The notes: generated by a model not told the origin, from the letters alone. Numbered from the stretch's first letter, positions 1 through 8,989 are shown. The stretch: DNA of 32,808 nt from an uncultured Bdellovibrionales bacterium (GCA_937936325.1 CALGWV010000134.1:1-32808); one strand, 5' to 3'. Translations and numbers: made by a program.

Positions 1-47
1 AAAGAAAGAAGACGCTTTTACTTCATAGCACTGGGGTCGCTTAAGAG

Positions 48-76
48 AAGTATATTGTTTATGAGAGTGAGATAAT
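48..76 (+). promoter_or_regulatory. Candidate promoter for the 6S-like RNA
   Basis: A good sigma-70 type -10 hexamer GATAAT lies at 71-76, placing the start of transcription near 80-84, exactly where the closing stem of the RNA that follows begins. The -35 region (about 48-53) is poor, so the call rests mostly on the -10 box and its position. Confidence 0.4.
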
Positions 77-79
77 TTT

Positions 80-250
80 GAAGCTTTGATCTCAGATGCT
101 GATCAGCTGGGTGCCAGTCTCTTTAAGCTGACTCAGTCTATTTGCCCCTGAAGCCGGGGGGCCTTGGGGCCTGGATTATTCCTTGAACCCCCAGTTTTAG
201 AAGAGAACCACTTTATGCTTATAAACTGAGCATATCGAGAAGAAGTCTTC
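80..250 (+). ncRNA. ssrS: 6S RNA (RNA polymerase-binding regulatory RNA)
   Basis: 6S RNA mimics an open promoter and binds the housekeeping RNA polymerase holoenzyme, down-regulating many promoters in stationary phase. By eye this stretch has the right architecture. A closing stem pairs TCTCAGATGCT (90-100) with AGCATATCGAGA (229-240), extended by GAAG/CTTC outward. An inner stem pairs GGT 110-112 with ACC 207-209 and CTCTT 119-123 with AAGAG 201-205. There is a large asymmetric central bubble (about 124-143 and 171-200), and a GC-rich apical hairpin pairs GCCCC 144-148 with GGGGC 166-170. Blocks recalling E. coli 6S RNA are present in the same order: a CTGAGATG-like 5' stem, GCCAGTC at 113-119, and CCTTGAACC at 181-189. 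The length of about 170 nt also fits. I could not run a covariance search. The 3' end has no clear U-tract terminator. Confidence 0.75.
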
Positions 251-257
251 TGCAGCC

Positions 258-485
258 CTAATCAATTTCAATGAATCGACAGAGTGCCATTTGGCCCGAG
301 AGTTCGTAATTTAAATTCTGTGCTTTTTTAAGATGGTTTTTAGTCCAAAAACCAATGCTGCAGCTTTGATCTCTGGAGTCAAAGTGGCTGCAGTCCTCAC
401 AGCTATATAGAAGTTTGATTTTATTGAAGTCTTCCGGGTGGATCACATCTTTTTTGATGCTCTGTCTGGGTGTTTTTTTTCTCAT
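258..485 (-). CDS. Small four-cysteine hypothetical protein
   Basis: The 75-residue product is not one I can name. It has a basic N-terminus and four cysteines at about residues 29, 32, 42 and 69 (C-x2-C-x9-C-x26-C), plus histidines at 34 and 51. This spacing suggests a small metal-binding (zinc or iron-sulfur) fold, but that is inference. There is no signal peptide or membrane segment. The gene runs toward the 6S-like RNA and ends 8 bases from its 3' boundary. It is divergent from clpB, with 171 bases between them. The Shine-Dalgarno match upstream of the ATG is weak. Composition and the ordered cysteine pattern make a real gene more likely than not. Confidence 0.6.
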   Translation of the reverse strand: MRKKTPRQSIKKDVIHPEDFNKIKLLYSCEDCSHFDSRDQSCSIGFWTKNHLKKAQNLNYELSGQMALCRFIEID

Positions 486-656
486 GAATTTAACTTTCGC
501 TCATTTCAATTTAAGGGGGATATAGAGCGCACCTGGTTTTTCTCAATTTCTAAGGAAGTGATTTTTTAATCAACTTGATTGGAAAGCCTTCGTCAAAAAC
601 TCAAGTGCGTTCAATATACATCTTGACACAGCTTAAAGTAGCTCACCTTTTAAGAT

Positions 657-3221
657 ATGAGTACAGAAAATTGGACAGTAAAGTCAAAACAGGCCTTAGC
701 TCTAGCTTTGAAAAAGGCAGAAGAGCTAAAAAATCCTCAATTAGAGCCGGATCATTTACTATTTGCCTTTCTAAATGACGACGAGACTCTATTTTTTAGA
801 TTTTGTGAAGATCAGCTGAACTTAGCTCAGCTTCAAAAAGCTAATGAAAATAACCTAGCTCTGGCTCCTTGTCTCAAAGAGAATCAAGACATAAGGCTAA
901 GTGCTCAAACTGTGTCACTTTTTAAAGAGGCGGCTCAGTATAAAGTTTTGTGGAAAGACACTTACATTTCAACAGAACATCTCCTAATGGCTTTTGTGGC
1001 TTTAAAGCTAAATCCTGTTTATAAGTCCTGTCTTGACAAAAATTTAAACTCTGAATCCGTTGAAAAGGAAATATTTAATATGAGATCAAATTCAAGCGTA
1101 AATACAGATCAACCTGAAGCGACCTACCAAACCATTGAAAAATACTGCATAAACCTTACTGAGAAGGCGCACCAAGGAGTTTTGGACCCTGTTGTTGGTC
1201 GCGATTCTGAGATTCGAAGACTCATTCAGGTGCTTGCGCGTAGAACTAAAAACAATCCAGTTTTGATAGGGGAGCCTGGTGTCGGTAAAACAGCTATCGC
1301 TGAGGGGTTGGCTCTTCGTATTATTAATCAAGATGTGCCAGAAGGGCTTCTAAATAAAGAGGTTTTAAGTTTAGATATGGGTTTATTGGTGGCCGGGGCT
1401 AAATATAGAGGGGAGTTTGAGGAACGGCTTAAATCCTTAGTTTTAGAAATTAAAAAACATAAAGATAAATATATTTTATTTATTGATGAGCTTCACACAC
1501 TTGTAGGTGCTGGAGCCTCTGATGGAGCCATGGATGCCAGTCAGCTTCTAAAGCCAGCTTTAGCTCGAGGTGAGCTTCATTGTATTGGAGCCACAACATT
1601 AGATGAATACAGAAAGCACATTGAAAAAGATAAAGCATTAGAAAGACGCTTTCAAAGTATTCTGGTTAAAGAGCCCAGTTTACCTGATGCAATTACGATT
1701 TTAAGAGGGATTAAAGAAAAGTACGAGGTTCATCATAGTGTTCGAATCAAAGACGAAGCTTTAGTGGCTGCCGTCGAGTTGAGTGATAGGTATATTACAT
1801 CAAGGTTTTTGCCGGATAAGGCTATCGACTTAATGGATGAGGCTGCGAGTCGGCTTTCTATGACAATCAATAGTGTTCCGGCTGAGCTTGATGACTACAA
1901 GAGAAAGATTACTACTCATAAAGTGGAACTTAATGCATTACAAAATGAAAATACTTCGAGTGAGCGTGTTAAGAGTATAAAGCTTGAATTAGATATGCTT
2001 GAGCAGAAGGCTGAGAAACTGGAAAATGTATGGAGAGTCGAAAAGTCTCGTATTCAAAGAGGAAAAGAATTAAAACAAAAGCGTGAGCAAACTTTAAACT
2101 TAATTGCCCGCTATGAACGCGATGGAGATCTAGAGCAGGCTGCAAAATTAAAATATGGTGAACTTCCGTTTTTTGATGAAGAGCTAAATAAACTAGATCA
2201 AGCGCAAGAAGGCGAAATCTCTCATTATTTAAATGAGGAAGTGTATGCTGAAAATATTGCTCAAGTTGTGTCTGAGTGGACAGGAGTCCCCATATCCAAG
2301 CTCGTTGAAGAAGAAAAAGAAAAACTTTTAAACCTTGAAGATCAGTTAAGAAAAAGAGTTGTAGGCCAAGACCAGGCTTTAAATGAAGTGTCTAAAGCTG
2401 TGCGCAGGTCACGAACAATCTTAGCTGACCCCAATCGGCCTTCGGGAGTTTTTCTTTTCCTGGGTCCCACTGGAGTTGGAAAAACAGAGACGGTCAAAGC
2501 CTTGGCTGAGGTTTTATATGAGTCTGAAAAAGACATTATTCGTCTAGATATGAGTGAGTATATGGAAAAACATTCTGTCTCTCGCCTAGTTGGAGCTCCT
2601 CCGGGCTATGTTGGATTTGAAGAAGGGGGGCAGCTGACAGAGCCAGTGAGGCGTAAGCCTTTTTCTGTGATTTTATTTGATGAAATAGAAAAAGCTCATC
2701 CAGATGTTTTCAATATTTTGTTACAAGTTTTTGATGAAGGACGGCTGACGGACAGTCAAGGAAAGCTTGTGAACTTTAAAAACACTTTGATTGTTCTCAC
2801 TTCAAACATTGCTTCTTCTGTTATTTCTGATGATGGCCTAGATCAAGCTGAAAAAGATAAACTCATTTCATCTGAGATTAAAAAATATTTTAAACCTGAG
2901 TTTTTAAATCGTTTAGATTCTAAGGTTGTTTTTAATAGTTTGAATATGGGTCATATCAAAACAATTGTGGAACAACAGCTTCAGCTTTTAAAAAATAGGA
3001 TGAATAAAGAGGGGCAGAACTTAACTTGGACATCTGAGATTGTAGATTGTTTAGCTCAAGCTTCTTATGAGCCAGCTTATGGGGCACGACCTGTAAAGAG
3101 AGTTTTAAATGAAAAAGTTTTAGACCTATTAACAATGAAGCTTCTTGAAAATAATAAAGCAGAAAATCAAACTTGGAGTCTAGTCTGGGTCAATGAAAAG
3201 CTAGATGTGATCCGGGCTTAG
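657..3221 (+). CDS. clpB: ClpB, ATP-dependent protein disaggregase
   Basis: ClpB is a cytoplasmic hexameric AAA+ machine that, with DnaK/DnaJ/GrpE, threads proteins out of heat-induced aggregates. The 854 residues show an N-terminal Clp_N double repeat (about 1-145). The first ATPase domain has Walker A GEPGVGKT (205-212), pore loop KYRGEF (249-254) and Walker B ILFIDE (273-278). A ClpB-type coiled-coil middle domain covers about 400-540. The second ATPase domain has Walker A GPTGVGKT (603-610), pore loop GYVG (650-653) and Walker B VILFDE (671-676), followed by the C-terminal small domain. Length matches E. coli ClpB (857), and the long middle domain separates it from ClpA and ClpC. No ClpP-binding tripeptide is evident. 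The ATG at 657 fits the family's N-terminus, but there is no convincing ribosome-binding site. A TTGACA at 623-628 is too far from any good -10. No CIRCE or clear heat-shock promoter was seen. Confidence 0.96.
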   Translation: MSTENWTVKSKQALALALKKAEELKNPQLEPDHLLFAFLNDDETLFFRFCEDQLNLAQLQKANENNLALAPCLKENQDIRLSAQTVSLFKEAAQYKVLWKDTYISTEHLLMAFVALKLNPVYKSCLDKNLNSESVEKEIFNMRSNSSVNTDQPEATYQTIEKYCINLTEKAHQGVLDPVVGRDSEIRRLIQVLARRTKNNPVLIGEPGVGKTAIAEGLALRIINQDVPEGLLNKEVLSLDMGLLVAGAKYRGEFEERLKSLVLEIKKHKDKYILFIDELHTLVGAGASDGAMDASQLLKPALARGELHCIGATTLDEYRKHIEKDKALERRFQSILVKEPSLPDAITILRGIKEKYEVHHSVRIKDEALVAAVELSDRYITSRFLPDKAIDLMDEAASRLSMTINSVPAELDDYKRKITTHKVELNALQNENTSSERVKSIKLELDMLEQKAEKLENVWRVEKSRIQRGKELKQKREQTLNLIARYERDGDLEQAAKLKYGELPFFDEELNKLDQAQEGEISHYLNEEVYAENIAQVVSEWTGVPISKLVEEEKEKLLNLEDQLRKRVVGQDQALNEVSKAVRRSRTILADPNRPSGVFLFLGPTGVGKTETVKALAEVLYESEKDIIRLDMSEYMEKHSVSRLVGAPPGYVGFEEGGQLTEPVRRKPFSVILFDEIEKAHPDVFNILLQVFDEGRLTDSQGKLVNFKNTLIVLTSNIASSVISDDGLDQAEKDKLISSEIKKYFKPEFLNRLDSKVVFNSLNMGHIKTIVEQQLQLLKNRMNKEGQNLTWTSEIVDCLAQASYEPAYGARPVKRVLNEKVLDLLTMKLLENNKAENQTWSLVWVNEKLDVIRA

Positions 3222-3277
3222 GTCAATAAAATGTCTAGTTCTGAGGTAAACTATCAAGACTCTTGTTCAGGTTGCCG

Positions 3278-3283
3278 TATAAT
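3278..3283 (+). promoter_or_regulatory. Candidate -10 box before lipoprotein gene
   Basis: A perfect TATAAT sits about 70 bases before the lipoprotein start and downstream of the clpB stop. The matching -35 region (about 3255-3260) is poor, so this is a half-supported promoter. Confidence 0.3.
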
Positions 3284-3353
3284 AAAGACAACAATAAAAG
3301 TTCACTTTTAGCATTTTTGTTTTTGAGTGACCAAAGATATTAAGGGGTCTTTC

Positions 3354-4088
3354 ATGAAAAATATTATTATCATTATCGTTACTCTGGCTTTAGGGGCATG
3401 CTCATCGTTGGGGTCAAGTTCATCACAAACAGGCCTGTTGGGGGAGTTTTTAGATATTGCTGGCGAGATGGATTACGAGACTCAAGGTCTTGATGGCTTT
3501 GAGCAAATGTCGGGGTATGATCAAGCTCTTAGTCTTCATGGAAGCTTTGAAGGCTTAGAACAGCGCCTTGGTTTGGATACGCCTGAATTCACATCAAATT
3601 TAAGCCTAGATTCTGAAGACCCTCAGTATGAGCTTACACGTGAATTTTTCCAAAACAGATTGAGCCAGATCAGTTCAAAAAATGTAAGTGTAGAAAGCAA
3701 TACAACTCAGCAAAGCAGTTATCTTTCTAGAGTTTATTTTCAGTCTACAAATTTAAAAGATTTTTCACTCCAGTACGGCGCTGAGCAAGCTAGTGGATTT
3801 AGCATGATTAATGATGCCAGGTCTCTGGCTTCAACAGCTCCAGGAGTTCAGACGGTTATAGATCAAATGTTACAGTTAGAAAGACGTATTCAGATTTTAG
3901 AAATAAATAAAGGTCTAGACCCTAAGCCATTTGTAAGCTTAAGTTCTACTGAAGCTACAAATGTGGCTAGTTTTGCAAACCAAATTGCTCGATTAAAGAA
4001 GCTTTACGGTTATGAAGATGCAGGTGTAGCTCGCATTTCAAATTTAGCAGAAGTGCAAATGCAGGTTTCAAACTTAGAAAACAGATAA
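3354..4088 (+). CDS. Predicted outer-membrane or periplasmic lipoprotein, unknown function
   Basis: I chose the ATG at 3354 because AAGGGG lies six bases upstream and the product then opens with a textbook lipoprotein signal: MKN, a run of isoleucines, and lipobox L-G-A-C with the lipidated cysteine at residue 16. A GTG at 3327 would add nine polar residues in front and is less likely. The mature part (about 228 residues) starts with a Ser/Gly-rich linker, is rich in Ser, Gln and Glu, and looks mainly helical. A stretch near residues 165-190 (MLQLERRIQILE) could form a short coiled coil. I recognise no domain. It sits between clpB and rarA, with 53 bases before rarA, so it may be co-transcribed with rarA. 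Lipidation is well supported; the role is unknown. Confidence 0.8.
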   Translation: MKNIIIIIVTLALGACSSLGSSSSQTGLLGEFLDIAGEMDYETQGLDGFEQMSGYDQALSLHGSFEGLEQRLGLDTPEFTSNLSLDSEDPQYELTREFFQNRLSQISSKNVSVESNTTQQSSYLSRVYFQSTNLKDFSLQYGAEQASGFSMINDARSLASTAPGVQTVIDQMLQLERRIQILEINKGLDPKPFVSLSSTEATNVASFANQIARLKKLYGYEDAGVARISNLAEVQMQVSNLENR

Positions 4089-4107
4089 TTCCCTGCCATC
4101 CTGCAAA

Positions 4108-4133
4108 TAGACCCCTATGGATTTAGTGGTCTA
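4108..4133 (+). promoter_or_regulatory. Inverted repeat upstream of rarA start
   Basis: TAGACC (4108-4113) and GGTCTA (4128-4133) are exact inverted repeats with a 14-base loop, ending eight bases before the rarA ATG. It could be a small operator or an RNA hairpin affecting initiation. Six-base arms also arise by chance, so confidence is low. Confidence 0.2.
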
Positions 4134-4141
4134 ATGAGATT

Positions 4142-5335
4142 ATGGATTTATTCTCTCATACCGCAGATCATACAAAGACCTTCGTTCCACTTTCTGAAAA
4201 ATTAAGACCTGAAAGTTGGGACCACTTCTTCTTATCTACCAACTCCATTTCTGAGTCCAGTTTAAACTTATTCAAGTCAGGTCAGTTTCCTAGCTTTGTA
4301 GTTTGTGGACCACCAGGTTCTGGAAAGACTACTTTGATTCGTCTGGCTTTAAATGAGTTTGATGGTGTTGTTGTAGAGAAGAACGCGGTGGACATCACTG
4401 CAAAAGGTTTAAGGGAGGAATGCCAAAAAGCCTCAGATCGCTATAGATTTCACAGGAAAAGAAGTCTACTTTTTGTAGACGAAGTGCATAGACTGAATAA
4501 ATCACAGCAAGATGTTTTACTTCCGAGTATAGAGCGAGGAGATATCGTTTTTGCCGGGGCCACCACTGAAAATCCGAGATCTGTGCTAAATCCAGCACTT
4601 ATCAGTCGATGTGAGCTGATTAGTTTAGGTCAGCATGACGAAAGCACTCTCGAAAAACTACTGGAGCGGGCCATAAGGTCATTAGGATTTAATGAGGTGA
4701 GCGAGTTTGTTACCGATGAAGCCAAAGAGCAGGTTCTTCTCCGAAGTGTGGGGGATGCCAGGTCTCTGATTAACTTTATTGAGCGTTTGCATCTAGGCTT
4801 TAAAAGTATCCCTAAAGCGAAGCAAAAATTACCCTTAAACTGGAAACAAATTGTAAAATTATTTGGAGTCGACACCTCCCGTGGTTATCAAAAAAAGAGT
4901 TCAGATCATTACGAGCTGACCTCAGCATGTATAAAAACAATGAGGTCTGGAGATGATGGGGCCGCCCTCTACTATTTGTGCCGCATGCTCGAAGCTGGGG
5001 AGAACCCGGAATATATTGCAAGAAGGTTTATAGTATTCGCGTCCGAAGATATTGGATTAGCTGACCCCAATATGCTTATTCTGGCTACTTCTAATTTAGA
5101 GGCTGTTATGAAAGTAGGGCTGCCAGAGGCTGGTATTAACTTAGCCCATACTTGCCTTGCTTTGGCGCAGGCATCGAAATCAAGAGAAGCTTACAGTAAG
5201 TACAAGAAAACTCAGAAGGCTCTGAAGTCTCTTGAGGCAGAAGCCGTTCCACAACATCTCAAAAATCATGGTGCAGGGCCACTTAATGGGAATAATTTAC
5301 CCCCTCAAGCTCATCAAATGCTTGGGACCGGCTAA
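4142..5335 (+). CDS. rarA: RarA/MgsA, replication-associated AAA+ ATPase
   Basis: RarA acts at stalled replication forks in the cytoplasm and interacts with SSB; it is the bacterial relative of eukaryotic WRNIP1/Mgs1. The 397 residues show the family opening PLSEKLRP (16-23), Walker A GPPGSGKT (56-63), Walker B LLFVDEVH (109-116), a sensor-1 region GATTENP, and the C-terminal tetramerisation domain with RMLEAGENP and ASEDIGLADP. It is about 50 residues shorter than E. coli RarA (447). The usual F-V-G-Q motif after the opening is replaced by a divergent stretch, FFLSTNS. The ATG at 4142 has only a weak purine-rich site. An inverted repeat TAGACC/GGTCTA (4108-4133) lies just upstream. The ribosomal operon promoter follows 38 bases after the stop. 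Confidence 0.93.
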   Translation: MDLFSHTADHTKTFVPLSEKLRPESWDHFFLSTNSISESSLNLFKSGQFPSFVVCGPPGSGKTTLIRLALNEFDGVVVEKNAVDITAKGLREECQKASDRYRFHRKRSLLFVDEVHRLNKSQQDVLLPSIERGDIVFAGATTENPRSVLNPALISRCELISLGQHDESTLEKLLERAIRSLGFNEVSEFVTDEAKEQVLLRSVGDARSLINFIERLHLGFKSIPKAKQKLPLNWKQIVKLFGVDTSRGYQKKSSDHYELTSACIKTMRSGDDGAALYYLCRMLEAGENPEYIARRFIVFASEDIGLADPNMLILATSNLEAVMKVGLPEAGINLAHTCLALAQASKSREAYSKYKKTQKALKSLEAEAVPQHLKNHGAGPLNGNNLPPQAHQMLGTG

Positions 5336-5373
5336 TGACACGGGTCCTCTCAAATCAATCTGCAACAATTAAT

Positions 5374-5403
5374 TTGACAATATAGAGCCGAGCTAGGTAT
5401 AAC
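5374..5403 (+). promoter_or_regulatory. Main promoter of the S10-spc-alpha ribosomal block
   Basis: A perfect -35 TTGACA (5374-5379) is followed after 18 bases by TATAAC (5398-5403), one mismatch from the sigma-70 -10 consensus. Transcription would start near 5409-5411, leaving a leader of about 147 nt before the S10 start codon. This is the best promoter in the window and the only clear one before the ribosomal genes. Confidence 0.65.
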
Positions 5404-5433
5404 GACTACTTACTAAATTTAGGTTTAGGGCTT

Positions 5434-5527
5434 TGTCATCAAATTATGACACGTCTTATAGAAGATCACGAGGATTGAATTTTATTTAAGGGCCTTTGCC
5501 AACTGATTAAAGTTCAATTGTCGTGAT
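5434..5527 (+). promoter_or_regulatory. Structured 5' leader of the S10 operon (candidate autoregulatory RNA)
   Basis: Two helices are visible in the leader. The first is TGTCAT (5434-5439) paired with ATGACA (5446-5451) over a six-base loop. The second is a long-range stem: ATCACGA (5465-5471) pairs with TCGTGAT (5521-5527), and after a two-by-two internal loop ATTGAA (5474-5479) pairs with TTCAAT (5513-5518). The second stem closes 18 bases before the S10 Shine-Dalgarno sequence. In E. coli the S10 leader is the target of repressor protein L4; whether L4 acts on this different fold is inference. Confidence 0.5.
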
Positions 5528-5556
5528 TTTTAATGTCCAAATTTCAGAGGTTAAAC

Positions 5557-5874
5557 ATGAGTAGCCAGAAAATTAGAATCCGTTTAAAGGCTTTTGATCA
5601 TAAAATACTAGATCAATCCACAAAAGAAATTCTCGACACTGCTAAAAGAACAGGTGCTAGAGTTGTTGGGCCTATTCCTTTACCCACTCGAATTAATAAG
5701 TACACAATTTTGCGCTCTCCTCACGTAGATAAAAAGTCACGTGAGCAGTTCGAAATTAGAACACACAAGAGATTATTAGATATTCTTGAGCCGACTCCAC
5801 AGACTGTGGATCAGCTCATGAAATTGGACCTGTCAGCAGGTGTTGATGTTGAGATTAAACTCTCCGCTCTCTAG
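5557..5874 (+). CDS. rpsJ: 30S ribosomal protein S10 (NusE)
   Basis: S10 binds the 3' domain of 16S rRNA and also serves, with NusB, in transcription antitermination. The product carries the family marks [12 protein letters not shown] at the start, GPIPLPT, and [20 protein letters not shown] place the start at ATG 5557: AGAGG lies six bases upstream, and the resulting 105 residues match the family length (about 102-105). An upstream in-frame ATG at 5533 would add eight residues (MSKFQRLN) without a ribosome site. It is the first gene of the operon, behind a structured leader, and is followed by rplC after 15 bases. Confidence 0.96.
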   Translation: MSSQKIRIRLKAFDHKILDQSTKEILDTAKRTGARVVGPIPLPTRINKYTILRSPHVDKKSREQFEIRTHKRLLDILEPTPQTVDQLMKLDLSAGVDVEIKLSAL

Positions 5875-5889
5875 GATAAGGAAGATATC

Positions 5890-6618
5890 ATGTCAGAAAA
5901 TGAAGAAGTTAAAAACGAAAAAGTAGAGACACCAGAAACTCCAGTGGCTGAACCTGTTGTAGAAACGCCTGAAGTAGAAGCTCCTAAAGGAGTTGAGCTC
6001 CAGGGGCTTTATGGTTTTAAGATGGGTATGAGCTCCGTTTATAATGAAAAAGGTGAGCGTATCCCAGTCACTGTGGTTCAATGTGAGCCATGGGTTATCA
6101 CTCAAATTAAAACACAAGAAGTTGACGGTTATGAGGCCTTGCAGGTTTCATATGGCGCAAAAAAAGCAAAAAATTGTAACTTACCAGAAAAAGGCCACTT
6201 TAAAAAAGCGGGCCTCACAGAAGGTATGAAGTTTTCCCAAGAAATAAGACAAAGTCTTCCTGAGGGTGTAAAGCTAGGACAAGAAGTTTCAGTGAATTCA
6301 GTGCAAGAAGGTGAAATCTTAAAAGTTTCTTCATTAAGTAAGGGGCGAGGTTTTGCTGGTGTTGTAAAGAGGCATGGATTTGCCGGTGGACCAGCATCTC
6401 ATGGTTCTCACTTTGGAAGACGTCCAGGTACAATTGGAATGTGTACCTTTCCAGGTCGTGTAATGAAGGGAAAGAAAATGCCAGGCCAATATGGTCATAA
6501 ACTTAAAACCATTAAAGGCATTGAAGTTCTAAAAGTTTTACCAGAAAAAAATGCAGTTTTATTAAAAGGATCTGTACCAGGGTCTAAAAATACACTTGTT
6601 AAAATGATGAAGGGCTAG
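5890..6618 (+). CDS. rplC: 50S ribosomal protein L3 with acidic N-terminal extension
   Basis: L3 is an early assembly protein reaching the peptidyl-transferase centre. The core is clear: GFKMGMSSVY near residue 42, then GRGFAGVVKRHGFAGG, SHGSHFGRRPGTIG and the PGRVMKGKKMPGQ loop. The product has 242 residues against about 205-215 in most bacteria. The excess is a 37-residue N-terminal tail made almost only of Glu, Val, Pro and Thr. The ATG at 5890 has a purine-rich AAGGAAG site upstream, and no in-frame ATG, GTG or TTG with a good site occurs at the canonical L3 start, so the tail is probably translated. An acidic, disordered tail is odd for a protein that packs on rRNA. Confidence 0.96.
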   Translation: MSENEEVKNEKVETPETPVAEPVVETPEVEAPKGVELQGLYGFKMGMSSVYNEKGERIPVTVVQCEPWVITQIKTQEVDGYEALQVSYGAKKAKNCNLPEKGHFKKAGLTEGMKFSQEIRQSLPEGVKLGQEVSVNSVQEGEILKVSSLSKGRGFAGVVKRHGFAGGPASHGSHFGRRPGTIGMCTFPGRVMKGKKMPGQYGHKLKTIKGIEVLKVLPEKNAVLLKGSVPGSKNTLVKMMKG

Positions 6619-6627
6619 GAGATTATC

Positions 6628-7257
6628 GTGGCTGACTTAAACGTAGTAGATGTAAACAATAAAGAAGTGGGAAAAGTGAGTTTCTCTGAAGATGTCTTTG
6701 GACGTCCTTTGAGAAAAGACCTCTTAAATAGTGTGGTGAAATGGCAAAGAGCCAGAAGACGCCAAGGGACCCACATGGCTAAGACGAGAGCCATGGTTCG
6801 TGGAACAGGCGCTAAGCCATACAAACAAAAAGGAACTGGAAACGCGAGGCGTGGTTCTGAGAAATCACCTCTGATTCGTGGTGGAGGAGTCATTTTTGGA
6901 CCTTCTCCAAGAAACTATGATTATGCACTTCCGAAGAAGGTAAGATCAGCAGCTTTAAAAACTGCTCTTTCTTACTTAATGTCTGAAGGAAAAATTAAAG
7001 TTGTAGACTCATTAGTGAATGACGCAAAAACCAAACTATTAGCTCAAAATTTAAAAACACTAGGCGTAACTCGTACTATGATCATTGATCATGAAACAAA
7101 TACTACTTTGCAAAGAGCCGCTCAAAATTTACCTAGAGTTCAGTATCAAGAAGCTCGTGGAATGAACGTCTATGATCTTCTCAAGTATGATCACGTCATA
7201 TTTACTAAAGAAGGTTTGCAGGCTGTTGAAAGCCGGCTTCAAGGAGGCGAAGCATGA
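6628..7257 (+). CDS. rplD: 50S ribosomal protein L4
   Basis: L4 lines the peptide exit tunnel and, in E. coli, represses its own operon both by attenuation and by blocking translation. The 209 residues include the extended loop region with [26 protein letters not shown] and [13 protein letters not shown], all typical. The start is GTG (6628) with an AGGAG site about nine bases upstream. The stop overlaps the rplW start (ATGA), so the two are translationally coupled. L4 is the natural candidate ligand for the leader fold described before rpsJ. Confidence 0.96.
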   Translation: MADLNVVDVNNKEVGKVSFSEDVFGRPLRKDLLNSVVKWQRARRRQGTHMAKTRAMVRGTGAKPYKQKGTGNARRGSEKSPLIRGGGVIFGPSPRNYDYALPKKVRSAALKTALSYLMSEGKIKVVDSLVNDAKTKLLAQNLKTLGVTRTMIIDHETNTTLQRAAQNLPRVQYQEARGMNVYDLLKYDHVIFTKEGLQAVESRLQGGEA

Positions 7258-7535
7258 ACAGACAAGTTATTAAAAAACCTCTTGTAACGGAAAAATCTTC
7301 TGCACTAGCTGAAAGCTCAGTCTATACTTTTGAAGTAGATAGGAAAGCCACTAAGGTTGAAGTCAAAACTGCTGTTGAAGAATTCTTTAACGTTAAAGTT
7401 AAATCTGTTAAGACTCTTGTGTGTCGTGGGCGCTCAAAAAGATCGGCCCGTGGAATGACTAAAGTAAAGTATTGGAAAAAAGCCTATGTCACTTTAGGAA
7501 AAGGCGAAACACTTTCTCTTTTTGAGGGGGCTTAA
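7254..7535 (+). CDS. rplW: 50S ribosomal protein L23
   Basis: L23 sits at the tunnel exit and docks trigger factor and SRP. The 93 residues show the family pattern [15 protein letters not shown], then [19 protein letters not shown] and [11 protein letters not shown], ending in a basic loop and beta strand. Length is normal. The ATG overlaps the rplD stop by four bases, and the gene is followed by rplB after only two bases. Confidence 0.95.
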   Translation: MNRQVIKKPLVTEKSSALAESSVYTFEVDRKATKVEVKTAVEEFFNVKVKSVKTLVCRGRSKRSARGMTKVKYWKKAYVTLGKGETLSLFEGA

Positions 7536-7537
7536 TC

Positions 7538-8362
7538 ATGGGTATTAAAGTTCTAAAGCCTAGAAGTAACGGACAAAGAAACAGATCAGTTTCAGATTTC
7601 TCAGAAGTCACTAAGAGTAAACCTGAGAAAAGGCTCACTGAGCCTATGAAGCGTTCTTCCGCAAGAAACAATTACGGAAGAATCACGATGAGACATCGTG
7701 GTGGTGGTCATAAAAAAAGATATAGAATTATAGACTTTAAAAGAAACAAGATGGATATGCCTGCACAGGTTATCGCTATTGAATATGATCCAAATAGAAA
7801 CTGTCGTATTGCGCTTGTCTGTTATAAAGACGGCGAAAAAACATACATTATTGCTCCAGTGAGCTTAAGTGTAGGTAATGAAGTCATTTCTAGTGAAAGT
7901 GCCGACATTAAGCCAGGGAATTGCCTACAGCTTAAGAATATCCCAACGGGGACTCAACTACATAATATTGAAATGAGGCCTGGTAAAGGCGGTCAGATCG
8001 CTAAGAGCGCTGGGACTAGCGCTTCACTTGTCGCCAAGCTTGGAAAATATTGCCAAGTTAAATTGCCTTCAGGTGAAGTAAGGCAGATTCTTTCCGAATG
8101 TCGTGCCACGGTAGGGCAGGTTGGAAATACTGAAACAGAAAACATTAAAATTGGTAAAGCAGGGCGTAATCGATGGAAAGGTAAGCGTCCCAAAGTTAGA
8201 GGTATGGCTATGAACCCTATCGATCACCCACTTGGTGGTGGTGAAGGTGTTGGTAAAGGTCATCATCCTGTGACTCCTTGGGGACAACCTTGTAAGGGTT
8301 TTAAAACTCGAACTAACAAAAGAACAAGTTCAATGATTGTTCGTCGTAGAAATAAAAAGTAG
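7538..8362 (+). CDS. rplB: 50S ribosomal protein L2
   Basis: L2 is needed for subunit association and peptidyl-transferase assembly. The 274 residues contain [17 protein letters not shown] near 46-62 and the C-terminal signature [13 protein letters not shown] followed by HHPVTPWG. Compared with E. coli, where the signature reads DHPHGGGEG, the second His is Leu here; the first His, the one linked to peptidyl transfer, is kept. A GAGGGGG site is embedded in the end of rplW. The length is the family norm. Confidence 0.97.
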   Translation: MGIKVLKPRSNGQRNRSVSDFSEVTKSKPEKRLTEPMKRSSARNNYGRITMRHRGGGHKKRYRIIDFKRNKMDMPAQVIAIEYDPNRNCRIALVCYKDGEKTYIIAPVSLSVGNEVISSESADIKPGNCLQLKNIPTGTQLHNIEMRPGKGGQIAKSAGTSASLVAKLGKYCQVKLPSGEVRQILSECRATVGQVGNTETENIKIGKAGRNRWKGKRPKVRGMAMNPIDHPLGGGEGVGKGHHPVTPWGQPCKGFKTRTNKRTSSMIVRRRNKK

Positions 8363-8371
8363 AGGATAATA

Positions 8372-8641
8372 ATGGCACGATCACTTAAAAAAGGTCCTTA
8401 TATACAAGAGCATCTCATGACCAAAATTGAAAAGGCTCATGAGACTGGTGATAAAAAGGTAATAAAAACATGGTCCCGTAGGTCCACAATTGTTCCAGAG
8501 GCTTCAGGACTTACATTTGCTGTACATAATGGAAAAAAGTTTGTTCCTGTTTTTATTTCAGACAATATGGTCGGACATAAATTTGGAGAATTTTCGCCAA
8601 CAAGAAATTACACCGGTCATGGTGATAAGAAAAAGAAGTAA
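8372..8641 (+). CDS. rpsS: 30S ribosomal protein S19
   Basis: S19 pairs with S13 in the head of the small subunit near the A-site tRNA. The 89 residues open with [11 protein letters not shown] and carry [25 protein letters not shown] and [12 protein letters not shown], which define the family. An AGAGGA site precedes the ATG. Length is typical (about 90). It lies nine bases after rplB and 12 bases before rplV. Confidence 0.96.
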   Translation: MARSLKKGPYIQEHLMTKIEKAHETGDKKVIKTWSRRSTIVPEASGLTFAVHNGKKFVPVFISDNMVGHKFGEFSPTRNYTGHGDKKKK

Positions 8642-8653
8642 GAGGATTCAATT

Positions 8654-8989
8654 ATGGAAGTTAAAGCCAGTTTAAAACAAGCACCTATCGGAATCCTTAA
8701 AGCTAGAGTCGTTGCTGACTTAGTTCGCGGGAAACAAGTGGAGCAAGCTGTAAAAGAACTTATGTTTTGTTCTAAGAAAAAAGCAGCTCAAATGATTCAA
8801 AAGTTAATTGAGTCTGGGATTGCAAATGCAGAGCAAGATGAAAGCGTGGATATTGATAATCTTTACGTTAAAAGAATAACAGTAGACCAAGGTAAATACC
8901 TAAAAAGATTTAAACCTACTGCTCGTGGACGTTCAATGGCATTAAAAAAGAAAACTAGTCACATCCAAGTTATTTTGGACGAGTTTTAA
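8654..8989 (+). CDS. rplV: 50S ribosomal protein L22
   Basis: L22 contacts all 23S rRNA domains and its hairpin forms part of the exit-tunnel constriction. The 111 residues include [12 protein letters not shown] at about 18-29, the ANAEQ segment, and the C-terminal loop [20 protein letters not shown], with AMALKKK-type tip residues as expected. An AAGAGGA site precedes the ATG. Length and position between rpsS and rpsC are canonical. Confidence 0.96.
   Translation: MEVKASLKQAPIGILKARVVADLVRGKQVEQAVKELMFCSKKKAAQMIQKLIESGIANAEQDESVDIDNLYVKRITVDQGKYLKRFKPTARGRSMALKKKTSHIQVILDEF

Noticed and set aside
623-656. TTGACA followed by TAAGAT directly before the clpB ATG as a promoter
   Set aside because: The spacing (22 bases) is too long, and transcription would start inside the coding region; no heat-shock promoter or CIRCE element was seen either.
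5893-8287. Long antisense reading frames opposite rplC, rplD and rplB
   Set aside because: They mirror strongly conserved ribosomal genes, have no ribosome sites and no recognisable domains.
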